DNA from: CAYFPS01 sp964345075
GTDB lineage: Bacteria > CAIWAD01
Length of the DNA stretch: 64,000 bases
Direction of reading: 5' to 3'
Assembly (NCBI GenBank): GCA_964345075.1
Contig: CAYFPS010000005.1
Coordinates: 1 to 64,000 of the forward strand
Part shown: positions 8,460 to 17,022 of the stretch, piece after piece
Position numbering within the stretch: the first letter of the stretch is position 1
How the letters are laid out: each line of letters begins with the position of its first letter
Made by a program: the position numbers and the translations under genes
The notes under the pieces: generated by a model
Seen by the model: only the letters and a program-made list of their open reading frames with translations
Databases searched by the model: none
Told to the model about the DNA's origin: nothing

Positions 8460-9269
8460 TCAGAACCTGGCGAGCAGGGCCGTAAGCAGTCGCGTAAAGT
8501 CCTTCCTGACACGACCGGCTGTTTCGGTCACTTCTTCGTGATTGAGAGGTGTAGCAGCAATTCCCGCGGCAAAATTTGTAACACAGCTGATCGACAGTAC
8601 ACGCATGCCCAGCTGCCTGGCCATGATGACTTCGGGAATCGTGCTCATGCCGACCACGTCTGCGCCCATTCGACCCAGCATGCGAATTTCGGCAGGTGTT
8701 TCGTAACTGGGTCCAAGCACACCGGCCATTACGCCTGTCTTGAGCGGAATCCCCTCGGCGAGTGCTGTATCACGGGCGATCTTCATCAGCTCTGGATCAA
8801 AAGCTGCACTCATGTCCGGAAAGCGCGGCCCTTCTTCGGGACGGTGTGTGCCACGAAGTGGGTTACGGAACATCAGGTTGATCTGATCCTCAAGCAACAC
8901 AAGGTCGCCGGGCTCCAGCCTGCGGTCGATACATCCGACGGCATTGGTGGTAACCAGCGTGCTTACGCCCAGCTTTTTAAGGAGCCGAATAGGATAGGCA
9001 ATCAGCTCGTCGCTGTACCCTTCGTAGGGATGAACCCGGCCCTTGATGGCAAGCAGCGCGCGCTCACCCATTTTGCCGTTGACCCAAAGGCCTGCATGCC
9101 CCTCAACCGTCGATGGCGGGTAATCGGGGATGTCCGCTGTGGCCATTTGCGGACCTTCCATACCTTCTGCCAGCACGCCAAGCCCGCTGCCCAGAATCAG
9201 CGCCAGATCAGGGACACTACCCAGTTTACCCTGTATCACACCTTGGGCATGTTCAAGCGTAGCACTCAT
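8460..9269 (-). CDS. punA: Purine-nucleoside phosphorylase
   Basis: A 269-residue trimeric-type (family 2) purine-nucleoside phosphorylase, which splits inosine and guanosine with phosphate into base and ribose 1-phosphate. Visible motifs are GSGLG, the phosphate-site GRVHPYEGY, LGPSYETPAEIRMLGRMGADVVGMSTIPEVI and the purine-site VTNFAAG. The usual TNAxGG loop reads TNAVGC here, a small departure. Length fits the family. The ATG overlaps the stop of nupC (TAATG), placing it last in a nucleoside salvage run cdd-udk-tdk-nupC-punA: uptake by NupC, then phosphorolysis. No regulator is seen. Confidence 0.95.
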   Translation of the reverse strand: MSATLEHAQGVIQGKLGSVPDLALILGSGLGVLAEGMEGPQMATADIPDYPPSTVEGHAGLWVNGKMGERALLAIKGRVHPYEGYSDELIAYPIRLLKKLGVSTLVTTNAVGCIDRRLEPGDLVLLEDQINLMFRNPLRGTHRPEEGPRFPDMSAAFDPELMKIARDTALAEGIPLKTGVMAGVLGPSYETPAEIRMLGRMGADVVGMSTIPEVIMARQLGMRVLSISCVTNFAAGIAATPLNHEEVTETAGRVRKDFTRLLTALLARF

Positions 9270-10576
9270 TAGAAACTGCTCACAAGTCCGGCGACACAGG
9301 CAGTAAGCCAGGAAGCAATTGCGCCACCCAGCATGGCTTTGAGTCCGAGCTTGGCCAGATCGCCACGACGCTCCGGCGCCAATGCTGAAATACCACCGAT
9401 CTGAATGCCAATGGAGCTGAAGTTGGCGAAACCGCAGAGTGCATAGGTGGCAATCATCTGGGCGCGCTCCGTCATGGCGCCTTCCTTGATCAGATTGGAA
9501 AGCTCGGCATAGCCGACGAATTCATTCACCGCGAGCTTGATGCCAAGCAGGTTACCCACCTGGGCGGCATCCTGCCAGGGCACACCCATTACAAAGGCCA
9601 GCGGAGCAAGAATGGTGCCGAAGAGGGTGCGCAGGCTACCCGGGAAATAGCCGGCATATTCTCCAGAGGCCAGCGAATCGCCACCCAGCATGCGCCCGTC
9701 GATCAGACTGTCAACGCCACCCAGAACCCAGTCGGCAAAAGCAATCAGGGAGATGAAGGCCAGCAGCATGGCGCCCACATTGACGGCAAGCTTGAGACCG
9801 TCCGTGGTGCCGGCGGCGGCCGCATCGATCAGATTGTCACCGGTAGCGATATCGGGCAGCTCCACATCACCAGCCGTCTGGCTGTGCTCGGTCTCCGGAT
9901 AGATGATCTTGCCCACTACAAGAGCTGCGGGTGCGCTCATCACGCTGGCAACAATCAGGTGTCCGGCATTGACGCCCATGCCGATGTATCCGGCCAGCAC
10001 GCCACCGGCCACCGTGGCAAAACCACCCACCATCACGGTCAGCAGTTCGGACTTGGTCATCTTGTTGAGGAAGGGACGAATCAGCAGAGGGGATTCGGTC
10101 TGGCCAACGAAGATATTGGCCGTAACAGAAAGGGTTTCGGATCCACTAGTGCCCAACAGCTTCTGAAAGACCTTGGAAAGGTTGCGTATCACAACCTGCA
10201 TCACGCCCAGGTAATAAAGGATGGACATGAAGGCCGAGAAAAAGACGATGGTCGGCAACACCTTGAAGGCAAACTGAAAGCCGAAGCCCGGCCATTTTGA
10301 GCCGTCGGTAAAGAAGAAGCTGGCATCGGCCAGATTGCCAAAGAGGAATGACGCGCCCTTGTCAGACAGCGCCAGAAAATCAGCCACACCCGAGGAGAAA
10401 ACCTGAAAGGCGGCGCGGCCGGCCGGCCACCAGAGCAGCAGCAGACCAAAAAGCAGCTGCAGGCCGATGCCCACACCTACTGTGCGCATGTTGATCTTCT
10501 TCTTGTTGTTGGACAAAAGCCAGGCGCAGCCCAGCAACACGAAAATGCCTACCAGGCTCATCAAACGTGCCAGCAT
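9269..10576 (-). CDS. nupC: Concentrative nucleoside transporter, NupC/CNT family
   Basis: A 435-residue inner-membrane protein that imports nucleosides with protons or sodium. It has many hydrophobic helices from residue 1 on and the family signature stretch around GGFATVAGGVLAGYIGMGVNA, plus VGQTESPLLI and the C-terminal YALCGFANFSSIGIQIGG. Length matches CNT proteins (about 400-430). It stands between tdk and punA in the same run of genes, so import and salvage are made together. One internal octamer-like site (10185-10192, CGTATCAC) is a mismatched copy of the iterated element described below. Confidence 0.95.
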   Translation of the reverse strand: MLARLMSLVGIFVLLGCAWLLSNNKKKINMRTVGVGIGLQLLFGLLLLWWPAGRAAFQVFSSGVADFLALSDKGASFLFGNLADASFFFTDGSKWPGFGFQFAFKVLPTIVFFSAFMSILYYLGVMQVVIRNLSKVFQKLLGTSGSETLSVTANIFVGQTESPLLIRPFLNKMTKSELLTVMVGGFATVAGGVLAGYIGMGVNAGHLIVASVMSAPAALVVGKIIYPETEHSQTAGDVELPDIATGDNLIDAAAAGTTDGLKLAVNVGAMLLAFISLIAFADWVLGGVDSLIDGRMLGGDSLASGEYAGYFPGSLRTLFGTILAPLAFVMGVPWQDAAQVGNLLGIKLAVNEFVGYAELSNLIKEGAMTERAQMIATYALCGFANFSSIGIQIGGISALAPERRGDLAKLGLKAMLGGAIASWLTACVAGLVSSF

Positions 10577-10594
10577 AGTGTCTCCTCTTGGGTT

Positions 10595-11191
10595 TCAGCT
10601 GGAGCTCTGTTCCTCAAAAAGGCGCAACTGCTCTTCGGTTGGAACCTGAAAGCAGTGTCGGCAACGAGCTTCGTATACATCGCCCGCGCCCAGCAGGACC
10701 TTCTCCCGGCTGAGTGTCTTGCGTTGCGAGAAATTGGCCGGGCAGCCGCAGACCACACAGATGGCATGGTGCTTGGTAACAAATTCGGCTACGGCCATAA
10801 GTTCAGGCATGGGGGCAAAGGGTTCACCCTTCCAGTCCTTGTCCAGGCCGGCCACGATCACGCGGCGGCCCTCTCTTGCGAGTTCTTCGCAGACAGGCAC
10901 CAGCTCTTCGTCAAAGAACTGTGCTTCGTCCACACCGATCACTTCTGCATCACCAATGTGATCGGGAATCATTCGTGCCTGCTTGACAGCCACGCTACGC
11001 ATGCTCTGCTCGTTGTGTGATACAATGTCGGCTTCGCTGTAGCGTGTGTCGATGGCGGGCTTGATAATCTGCACTTTCTTGCGGGCGATCCGGGCCAGAC
11101 GCAATCGACGGATCAGCTCCTCGGTCTTGCCGCTGTACATGCTGCCACAAATCACCTCGATCCATCCGCTTTCGGGACGCATGAAGAGCAT
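10595..11191 (-). CDS. tdk: Thymidine kinase, type II
   Basis: A 198-residue thymidine kinase that phosphorylates thymidine and deoxyuridine. It has the P-loop GSMYSGKT (about residues 15-22), the catalytic region VIGVDEAQFF with its glutamate, and the four-cysteine zinc site (CVVCG and CRHCF), all typical of the small tetrameric type II enzymes. The frame is open 46 codons upstream, but the start at 11191 falls one base after the udk stop and gives the family length. Part of the cdd-udk-tdk-nupC-punA salvage group. Confidence 0.95.
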   Translation of the reverse strand: MLFMRPESGWIEVICGSMYSGKTEELIRRLRLARIARKKVQIIKPAIDTRYSEADIVSHNEQSMRSVAVKQARMIPDHIGDAEVIGVDEAQFFDEELVPVCEELAREGRRVIVAGLDKDWKGEPFAPMPELMAVAEFVTKHHAICVVCGCPANFSQRKTLSREKVLLGAGDVYEARCRHCFQVPTEEQLRLFEEQSSS

Positions 11192-11192
11192 G

Positions 11193-11822
11193 CTACTTCT
11201 CCAGAAGGCTGGCGATTTTCGTCTGCAGCAGATCGATCGCCACCAGGTTCTTGCCGCCCTGCGGTACGATGATATCCGCAAAACGCTTGCTGGGTTCAAT
11301 GAATTGCAGGTGCATGGGGCGCACCACATTCTCGTACTGCTCGATCACGCCATCCAGCGTACGGCCGCGTTCCTTGACATCTCGACGCAGCCGGCGAATG
11401 AAGCGCACGTCTGAGTCCGTGTCTACAAAAACACTGATGTCCATTTTCTTGCGCAGGTAGGGATCATGCAGCACCAGAATGCCTTCGAGGATCACAACCA
11501 GATGATTCTCGATGCGAATGGTTGTATCACGGCTGCGGGCGTGTTCGCCATAATCGTAGACCGGCATGTCAATGGCTTCACCGCGCAGCAGCTTGCGCAC
11601 ATGATCGGCCAACAGCGCCTGATCAAAGGCATCGGGGTGATCGTAGTTGATTTTGGTGCGCTCTTCAAAAGAGAGCTCCCAGTTGGCCTTGTAGTAGCTG
11701 TCCTGCTCGACAATCACCACACGGTCACTGCCCAGCCGCTCCACCAGCGTACGTGCTACAAGGGTCTTGCCCGAACCTGTGCCACCGGCGATGCCAATGA
11801 TGATGGGCCGTGATGGCTTCAT
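11193..11822 (-). CDS. udk: Uridine kinase
   Basis: A 209-residue uridine/cytidine kinase making UMP and CMP from the nucleosides with ATP or GTP. The P-loop GIAGGTGSGKT is at residues 9-19; EQDSYY, TKINYDHPDAFD and the lid region DTDSDVRFIRRLRRDVKERGR are all present. Full length. Its ATG overlaps the cdd stop (ATGA), so cytidine deaminase and uridine kinase are translationally coupled, which fits the route cytidine to uridine to UMP. Confidence 0.95.
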   Translation of the reverse strand: MKPSRPIIIGIAGGTGSGKTLVARTLVERLGSDRVVIVEQDSYYKANWELSFEERTKINYDHPDAFDQALLADHVRKLLRGEAIDMPVYDYGEHARSRDTTIRIENHLVVILEGILVLHDPYLRKKMDISVFVDTDSDVRFIRRLRRDVKERGRTLDGVIEQYENVVRPMHLQFIEPSKRFADIIVPQGGKNLVAIDLLQTKIASLLEK

Positions 11823-12223
11823 TTCTTCTCCAGAAAGCTGGCATCAAAACTGAAAGGCAGCAGATCTGAAAAAGGCACCACGGTTGTATCACCGGGGTTG
11901 GCCATGATGACTTCAATATTGGCGCAGTAATCGGCCAGCAGCTGGCGACAGGCGCCACAAGGTGGGCAGACCTGAGCCGCACCCGTTACAACGGCGATCC
12001 GCGTGAACTGGTCGCGGCCCTCGGAGAGGGCCTTGAAAAGTGCTACACGCTCGGCACAGCAGGAGAGGCCGTAGCTGCTGGATTCAACATTGCAGCCACA
12101 TACAATGGTTCCGTCGCTGCATTCAAGGGCGGCGCCAACGGCAAATCCGCTGTAGGCGCACCGGGCTTCCTCGCGAGCCTTCCAGGCCGCGTCAAGCAGT
12201 CGTTGCTGCTCCTGACTGATCAT
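11819..12223 (-). CDS. cdd: Cytidine deaminase
   Basis: A 134-residue homotetrameric-type cytidine deaminase, converting cytidine and deoxycytidine to uridine forms. The zinc site is complete: CAER (cysteine and catalytic glutamate) and PCGACRQ (two cysteines). YSGFAVGAALE and CGCNVESSSYG are the substrate-binding region. It has GGAG upstream of ATG 12223 and is the first gene of the nucleoside salvage group, 62 bases after the uracil-DNA glycosylase gene. Confidence 0.96.
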   Translation of the reverse strand: MISQEQQRLLDAAWKAREEARCAYSGFAVGAALECSDGTIVCGCNVESSSYGLSCCAERVALFKALSEGRDQFTRIAVVTGAAQVCPPCGACRQLLADYCANIEVIMANPGDTTVVPFSDLLPFSFDASFLEKK

Positions 12224-12285
12224 CGGGATTCTCCGGAGATTGCATTCGCTGAAGTTAGCAAAGCCCCGAGGAAGGGCCGGCCTTT

Positions 12286-13167
12286 TCAGACTTTGGCTTC
12301 AAGCGATCCCGGCTTGCCACCAAGTTGACGGTAATGGGCAAGCAGTGCCTGCAGATCTTCCCAGGCAGGACGCTTCCAGTGAGGATTGCGCAAGAGGGCC
12401 GCTGGATGATAGCTGACCCTGAGCGGCGCGCCGAAAACCTCGTGCACCGGCCCACGCATATCCTTGAGTGACAACTCTTTTCCAAGAAGGGTCTTGCCGG
12501 CAATCCGTCCCACAGCCAAAATCAGTTTCGGCCGCAAAAGCTCGAGCTGACTGCGCAGATAGGGACTGCAGGCCTGTACTTCCTGGGTGTTCGGGTCACG
12601 GTTATTGGGCGGACGGCATTTGAGGATATTGCAGATGTAAACGTCGTCGCGTGAGAAGCCGATGGCTGCAATCATCTTGGTGAGCAGCTCGCCTCCTCTG
12701 CCGACGAAGGGCTCGCCCAGGCGATCTTCATCGGCGCCGGGGGCTTCGCCCACAATCACCAGATCAGCCTGCGGGTTGCCTGTGCCAAAGACGAACTTGT
12801 TACGCGATTTGGAAAGCGGACATTTCTCGCAATCACAGATCGCGGCGTTCATTTCTTCCAGTGTCGCCCAATTGCCAGCGGAGGCAGCCATGGCTACGGA
12901 TGGGGCCTGTGTTTTGGCGGGCTTTGCCGATGCTGTCGGTTGAGGTGTCTTCGGGGCTTTGGCTGCTGCAGCGGGGGCTTCAGTTGAAGGCCTCGAATCA
13001 GCTGTCTTGACAACCTTTACAGCCGGACTGGCCGCAGAGAGGCGCTGCCTGATCTGGGCATGATTCAAGAGATCTTCCCGTGATACATCCAGTGGAAGAA
13101 AGAGTCCGCCCAGGTCCTTCTGCTCTTCCAGCCAGTCTTCCAGCTGCTGCATGGTTTCTGCTTTCAT
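12286..13167 (-). CDS. Uracil-DNA glycosylase, family 4, with N-terminal extension
   Basis: A 293-residue DNA repair enzyme that removes uracil from DNA. The catalytic part starts near residue 105 with CEKCPLSKSRNKFVFGTG, the cysteine pair of the 4Fe-4S cluster. It goes on with the water-activating motif GEAPGADEDRLGEPFVG, further cysteines in CNILKCRPPNNRDP and CSPY, and the DNA-intercalation motif SYHPAALLRNP. An extra N-terminal part (1-50, helical) and an Ala/Pro/Lys-rich linker (about 55-95) precede it; such extensions occur in this family and may bind partners. ATG overlaps the coaBC stop (ATGA). Confidence 0.92.
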   Translation of the reverse strand: MKAETMQQLEDWLEEQKDLGGLFLPLDVSREDLLNHAQIRQRLSAASPAVKVVKTADSRPSTEAPAAAAKAPKTPQPTASAKPAKTQAPSVAMAASAGNWATLEEMNAAICDCEKCPLSKSRNKFVFGTGNPQADLVIVGEAPGADEDRLGEPFVGRGGELLTKMIAAIGFSRDDVYICNILKCRPPNNRDPNTQEVQACSPYLRSQLELLRPKLILAVGRIAGKTLLGKELSLKDMRGPVHEVFGAPLRVSYHPAALLRNPHWKRPAWEDLQALLAHYRQLGGKPGSLEAKV

Positions 13168-14381
13168 GCGCTCATCAGCCCCGCCAGACGCATGAGAATC
13201 TCATGGGCCAGCTTTTCTTTGCTGCCCAGAGGCAGATTCTCCTCGCGGCCATCGGCATAGAGCAGATCGAGGCGATTGGTCTCCGTTCCGAAACCAGCGC
13301 CTTCTTCACGAGGGTTGTTGACACAGATCAGATCGAGCTGCTTGGTCTTCAGCTTTTCAAGGGCTGCCTGCCGCTCGTTTTCCACTTCCAGAGCAAAACC
13401 GACATGCAGTCGCTTGCCCTTCTGGGCGGCCGCCTCCAGCAGAATATCCTTGGTGCGATGAAGGCTCAGCTTCCAGTCGCCCGGCTGTTTCTTGCGCTTG
13501 CCGGGCTGGAAGTCCGGCGTATAGTCGGCCACTGCCGCTGCCATGATCAGGACATCAGCCTGATTGATCTCCTTGAGAACTGCATCCGCCATCTGGGCAG
13601 CCGATCGCACATTGCGGCGACAGATGCCCGCGCCAGAAGGCGCGACACCCGGACCAGCTACCAGCACCGACTCCGCACCGAGCAGCCAGGCAGCTTCGGC
13701 AAGTGCCAGTCCCATTCGGCCCGTGGAGCGATTGCTCAAGAAGCGCACTTCATCGATGTCCTCCACCGTGGGGCCAGCACTGATCACGATGCGCTTTCCA
13801 GCGAGGGGCTTCGCCGCCAAATGCCAGTTCAGCATGCGATGAATCACATCGGGCTCGGCCATCCGTCCGGCACCGGTCTCGCCACAGGCCAGCCAGCCTT
13901 CACCGGGCTCGACAATCAAATGGCCGTCGGCCTTCAGCTGGGTGACATTGCGCCTGACAGCGGGATTGGCCCACATGCGATGGTTCATCGCAGGAGCAAA
14001 AATCACCTGTCGATCGAAGGCACACAAGAGGGTAGAGAGGAAATCATCGGCGATGCCACCGGCAACCTTGCCCAGAATGTTGGCCGTGGCCGGGGCAACA
14101 ATAAAGCGGTCCGCCCACAGGCTGTGATCGATGTGCTCGGTGCGGGTGGCCGTGTCCGTCAGGAAGGGGTCTTCCGGGACGGGATTTCCACTTAAGGATG
14201 AAAAAGTGAGAGGAGCAACGAAGCGCGTGGCGTTTTTCGTCATCACCACGCGCACATCATGTCCGGCATCAACCAGGCGCCTTAGCAGCAGGCAACTTTT
14301 ATAAGCCGCGATGCCGCCGGTTACGCCCAGCAGAATTCGCTCAGGCCTCTTCTTCTCCCTCGGCGGGATCGAGGTACTCAT
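13164..14381 (-). CDS. coaBC: Bifunctional CoaBC (phosphopantothenoylcysteine synthetase/decarboxylase)
   Basis: A 405-residue coenzyme A biosynthesis enzyme. The N-terminal flavin-dependent decarboxylase (CoaC, about residues 15-190) shows GVTGGIAAYKS, the catalytic histidine in EHIDHSLWAD, PATANILGKVAGGIADDFLST and PAMNHRMW. The C-terminal synthetase (CoaB, about 195-405) shows SAGPTVEDIDEVRFLSNRSTGRMG, AAAVADYTP and NNPREEGAGFGTETN. The start overlaps rpoZ by 41 nt, with GGAGAG upstream of ATG 14381. The gmk-rpoZ-coaBC order is the common bacterial arrangement. Confidence 0.95.
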   Translation of the reverse strand: MSTSIPPREKKRPERILLGVTGGIAAYKSCLLLRRLVDAGHDVRVVMTKNATRFVAPLTFSSLSGNPVPEDPFLTDTATRTEHIDHSLWADRFIVAPATANILGKVAGGIADDFLSTLLCAFDRQVIFAPAMNHRMWANPAVRRNVTQLKADGHLIVEPGEGWLACGETGAGRMAEPDVIHRMLNWHLAAKPLAGKRIVISAGPTVEDIDEVRFLSNRSTGRMGLALAEAAWLLGAESVLVAGPGVAPSGAGICRRNVRSAAQMADAVLKEINQADVLIMAAAVADYTPDFQPGKRKKQPGDWKLSLHRTKDILLEAAAQKGKRLHVGFALEVENERQAALEKLKTKQLDLICVNNPREEGAGFGTETNRLDLLYADGREENLPLGSKEKLAHEILMRLAGLMSA

Positions 14382-14643
14382 AGGTAATCTCTCCGTCGAG
14401 CAACTCGTTCAGGGCCTGCACACTCGGCTTGGTGAAGGCGGGAATCTCAAGTTCTTCGGGCTCGTCGGGAAGGTCCTCGCTCAGGTTGAGCGTCGACTGA
14501 TACTCGTCATGCAGCTTGTTCAGAATCGACTTCTGATGATCGCCGATCTGACGGCTGCGCTGGCCCATCACCTGGATGGCCTCGTAGACGTTGTGGTTGA
14601 TCTGCTCGAGATCTTCCTTCGTGGTATCATGCATTTTGCGCAT
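14341..14643 (-). CDS. rpoZ: RNA polymerase omega subunit
   Basis: A 100-residue omega subunit, which helps assemble RNA polymerase. The conserved helix NHNVYEAIQVMGQRSRQIGD matches the omega core (YE..V..A.RA.QI), and the acidic C-terminus is usual. The frame opens at 14664, but ATG 14643 has GGGAG at the right distance and lessens overlap with gmk, so I prefer it. It lies between gmk and coaBC, the position it holds in most bacteria, which supports the call despite low sequence complexity. Confidence 0.88.
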   Translation of the reverse strand: MRKMHDTTKEDLEQINHNVYEAIQVMGQRSRQIGDHQKSILNKLHDEYQSTLNLSEDLPDEPEELEIPAFTKPSVQALNELLDGEITYEYLDPAEGEEEA

Positions 14644-15238
14644 GAGCGTCTCCCTGTTGACCATCGAGCAGCAGGAACTCCCTTAAGCAGTCCTGCAGCG
14701 CGTGGTAACTATCTTCAAGTTCATCGTTGACAATCTGCACATCAAAGCGTGGCGCAAGATCCAATTCCTCCTTGCTGCGCGCAAGTCGAATTCGAATCTG
14801 CTCCTCACTTTCACTCTTGCGCCGGCGAAGCCTTGCTTCCAGCACTTCAAGTGAAGGCGGCGCAATAAAAACCAGAAGCGAGTCCGGCAGACGGCGCTGA
14901 ATGTTCAGCGCGCCCTTGACATCCACATCCAGCACCGGGTGACAGCCTTCGGCGCGAATGCGATCCAGCTCGCTGATCAGCGTACCATAGCGGTTGGCAT
15001 GCAGGGCCTCCCACTCGGCAAAGTCGCCGTCAGCAACTCGCTTGTCAAACTCCACCTGGTCGATGAAGTAATATTCCCGGCCGTGCTCTTCTCCTGCTCG
15101 CGGCGGGCGCGTGGTGCAGGAAACCGCAAAGCGGAAGTGGGCATAATCAGCCAGCAGCTTCTTCAAAAGGGTGCTTTTGCCTGATCCCGAAGGACCGGCA
15201 ACCACCAGAATGCGTGTCCCTTCAGCAGACACGATCAC
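14627..15238 (-). CDS. gmk: Guanylate kinase
   Basis: A 203-residue guanylate kinase, GMP to GDP. It shows the P-loop GPSGSGKST, the GMP-binding SCTTRPPRAGEEHGREYYFID, the acidic motif LDVDVKGA and the lid region. Length is normal. The start is GTG at 15238 overlapping the yicC stop (GTGA), the standard coupling of yicC-gmk-rpoZ. Confidence 0.95.
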   Translation of the reverse strand: MIVSAEGTRILVVAGPSGSGKSTLLKKLLADYAHFRFAVSCTTRPPRAGEEHGREYYFIDQVEFDKRVADGDFAEWEALHANRYGTLISELDRIRAEGCHPVLDVDVKGALNIQRRLPDSLLVFIAPPSLEVLEARLRRRKSESEEQIRIRLARSKEELDLAPRFDVQIVNDELEDSYHALQDCLREFLLLDGQQGDAHAQNA

Positions 15239-16110
15239 TCCACGTTCTGAACCTGCTCACGGATGCGCTCTACCTCTTCCTTGATCTGCACGACCATGTG
15301 GGTGATGGCGACATCCGGCGACTTGCTGCTGATTGTGTTGGCTTCGCGCACCATTTCCTGTAACACGAAACCGAGCTTGGAACCTGCCGGCCCCTTCTTG
15401 CGCATTGTATCACGAAACAGATCAACATGACTGCGAAAGCGTGTGATCTCTTCGCTGATATCCTGCTTGTCCAGCAGCACGGCCACTTCCATCTCGAAAC
15501 GCTCGGGCTTCAGCTCCGTACTTTCGATCAGTCGACTGAGTTTTTCTTCCAGGTTGCGTCGCACTTCGCTGCGGCGTTCTTCCCAACTGCTCACAAGCTT
15601 GGTGAAGACTTCGCAAATCAGGTCAAGTCTTGTATTGAAGTCCTGCTCGATCACGGCGCCTTCTTTCACACGTGATTCAATGAAGGCCTTCAGCGCCCCC
15701 TCAAGGGCCTCCGATGTGATCGCCCACAGGGCTTCGTTCTCGCCCGAGCTGTCGCCGGAACTGAGTACGCCGTCCATGTTCATCAGGTCGCGAACACCTA
15801 TCGGGCTGTTGATGCCAAGCTCGCTTGAGATACGCTGCGAGGCCTGATGATAGGCCCTGGCCAGCGCCATATCCAGCTCTACCTGAATCGGCGCGTCCTC
15901 GGTGCGTGATACACCGATATACACCGTGACCTTGCCACGACCCAGCCTGGAACGAAGCAGTTCGCGCATGGGGTGCTGGTAATACATCAGCGTACGCGGC
16001 AGCTTGAGTGAGAGCTCCAGATAGCGATTATTGAGACTGGACAGTTCGGCCTGAACCGTGTATCCGCTTCCGCTAGCCGTTGCCCGGCCGAACCCGGTCA
16101 TGGACTGCAT
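15235..16110 (-). CDS. yicC: YicC family endoribonuclease-like protein
   Basis: A 291-residue member of the YicC family. It opens with the signature MQSMTGFGRATA and SLNNRYLELSLKLPR and closes with the conserved DUF1732 part (KLGFVLQEMVREANTISSKS and VVQIKEEVERIREQVQNVE). E. coli YicC is an RNase that affects small-RNA turnover. Length matches. It heads yicC-gmk-rpoZ-coaBC-udg and starts just after the rpoD terminator, so a promoter probably lies in 16111-16124 or inside that hairpin region, though I cannot define it. Confidence 0.93.
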   Translation of the reverse strand: MQSMTGFGRATASGSGYTVQAELSSLNNRYLELSLKLPRTLMYYQHPMRELLRSRLGRGKVTVYIGVSRTEDAPIQVELDMALARAYHQASQRISSELGINSPIGVRDLMNMDGVLSSGDSSGENEALWAITSEALEGALKAFIESRVKEGAVIEQDFNTRLDLICEVFTKLVSSWEERRSEVRRNLEEKLSRLIESTELKPERFEMEVAVLLDKQDISEEITRFRSHVDLFRDTMRKKGPAGSKLGFVLQEMVREANTISSKSPDVAITHMVVQIKEEVERIREQVQNVE

Positions 16111-16124
16111 GTCACATCCTTGGG

Positions 16125-16152
16125 AAAAAGCCGTCCCGCTAATGCGGGACGG
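16125..16152 (-). terminator. Rho-independent terminator after the primary sigma factor
   Basis: A perfect 9-bp stem CCGTCCCGC / GCGGGACGG with loop TAAT (16131-16152). On the minus strand CTTTTT follows. It lies 31 bases after the sigma-factor stop and separates it from yicC. Confidence 0.88.
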
Positions 16153-16182
16153 TAGCTTAAAACTGGTATCGATCAGAATGAA

Positions 16183-17013
16183 TCAACCAAGATAGGCTTT
16201 CAGGTTTTTGCTGCGGCTGGCATGACGCAGACGGCGCAAAGCCTTTTCCTTGATCTGGCGCACGCGCTCACGAGTCAGCGAGAACTTCTCGCCAATTTCC
16301 TCCAGCGTCATCGGGTGTTCGCGGTGCAGCCCGAAGTAAAGGCGAACAACTTCCGCCTCGCGCTCGGAAAGCGTGGAAAGGGCGCGCTGCACTTCCGTCC
16401 TGAGGCTTTCGCCAATCAGGTTTGAGTCGGGCGAAGGCTGTGATTCATTGTGAAGAATGTCCAGCAGCCTGTTTTCTTCGCCCATGTTGAACGGGGCATC
16501 CATGGAAAGGTGGCGGCCCGAGCGCTTCATGGTGTCGGTTACTTCGTAGGCCGACATTTCAAGCTCGGTAGCAATTTCGTCCGGGGTCGGCTCGCGCTCC
16601 ATCTGCTGTTCGAGCGCGTTGTAGGTCTTGCCGATCTTGTTCAGGGCACCCACGCGGTTCAGCGGCAGGCGCACCACGCGGCTCTGCTCGGCCAGTGCCT
16701 GCAGAATCGACTGACGAATCCACCAGACCGCGTAGGAAATGAACTTGAAGCCACGGGTTTCGTCGAAGCGCTTGGCGGCCTTGATCAGTCCCAGATTGCC
16801 TTCGTTGATCAGATCACAAAGATCCAGACCCTGATTCTGGTACTGCTTGGCCACGGAGACCACGAAACGCAGATTCGCCTTGGTTAGCGTTTCCAGCGCG
16901 TCCTGGTCACCCTTCTTGATCCGCTTGGCAAGTTCGATCTCCTGATCCGGTGTCAGCAGTTCGACTTCGCCGATTTCCTGGAGGTAACGCTCCAGTGTCT
17001 GGTTCGCTCTCAT
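16183..17013 (-). CDS. rpoD: Primary-type RNA polymerase sigma factor (short RpoD/SigA)
   Basis: A 276-residue sigma-70 factor with region 1.2 (TLERYLQEIGEVELLTPDQEIELA), region 2 (NLRFVVSVAKQYQNQG, DLINEGNLGLIKAAKRFDETRGFKFISYAVWWIRQSI), region 3 and region 4 (TLEEIGEKFSLTRERVRQIKEKALRRLRH). There is no long region 1.1 or non-conserved insert, as in the compact primary sigma factors of Bacteroidota and Chlorobiota. It follows degQ after 9 nt, so it shares that transcript; a primary sigma behind an envelope-stress protease is an uncommon layout. GGGAG precedes ATG 17013. Confidence 0.92.
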   Translation of the reverse strand: MRANQTLERYLQEIGEVELLTPDQEIELAKRIKKGDQDALETLTKANLRFVVSVAKQYQNQGLDLCDLINEGNLGLIKAAKRFDETRGFKFISYAVWWIRQSILQALAEQSRVVRLPLNRVGALNKIGKTYNALEQQMEREPTPDEIATELEMSAYEVTDTMKRSGRHLSMDAPFNMGEENRLLDILHNESQPSPDSNLIGESLRTEVQRALSTLSEREAEVVRLYFGLHREHPMTLEEIGEKFSLTRERVRQIKEKALRRLRHASRSKNLKAYLG

Positions 17014-17022
17014 GAGCTCCCT

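Noticed and set aside
8283..9272. A plus-strand open frame of 329 codons, and similar ones at 13080-14195, 52760-53608 and 61805-62737
   Set aside because: Each is antisense to a well-identified enzyme gene (punA, coaBC, ygeW, xdhD) and has no family features.
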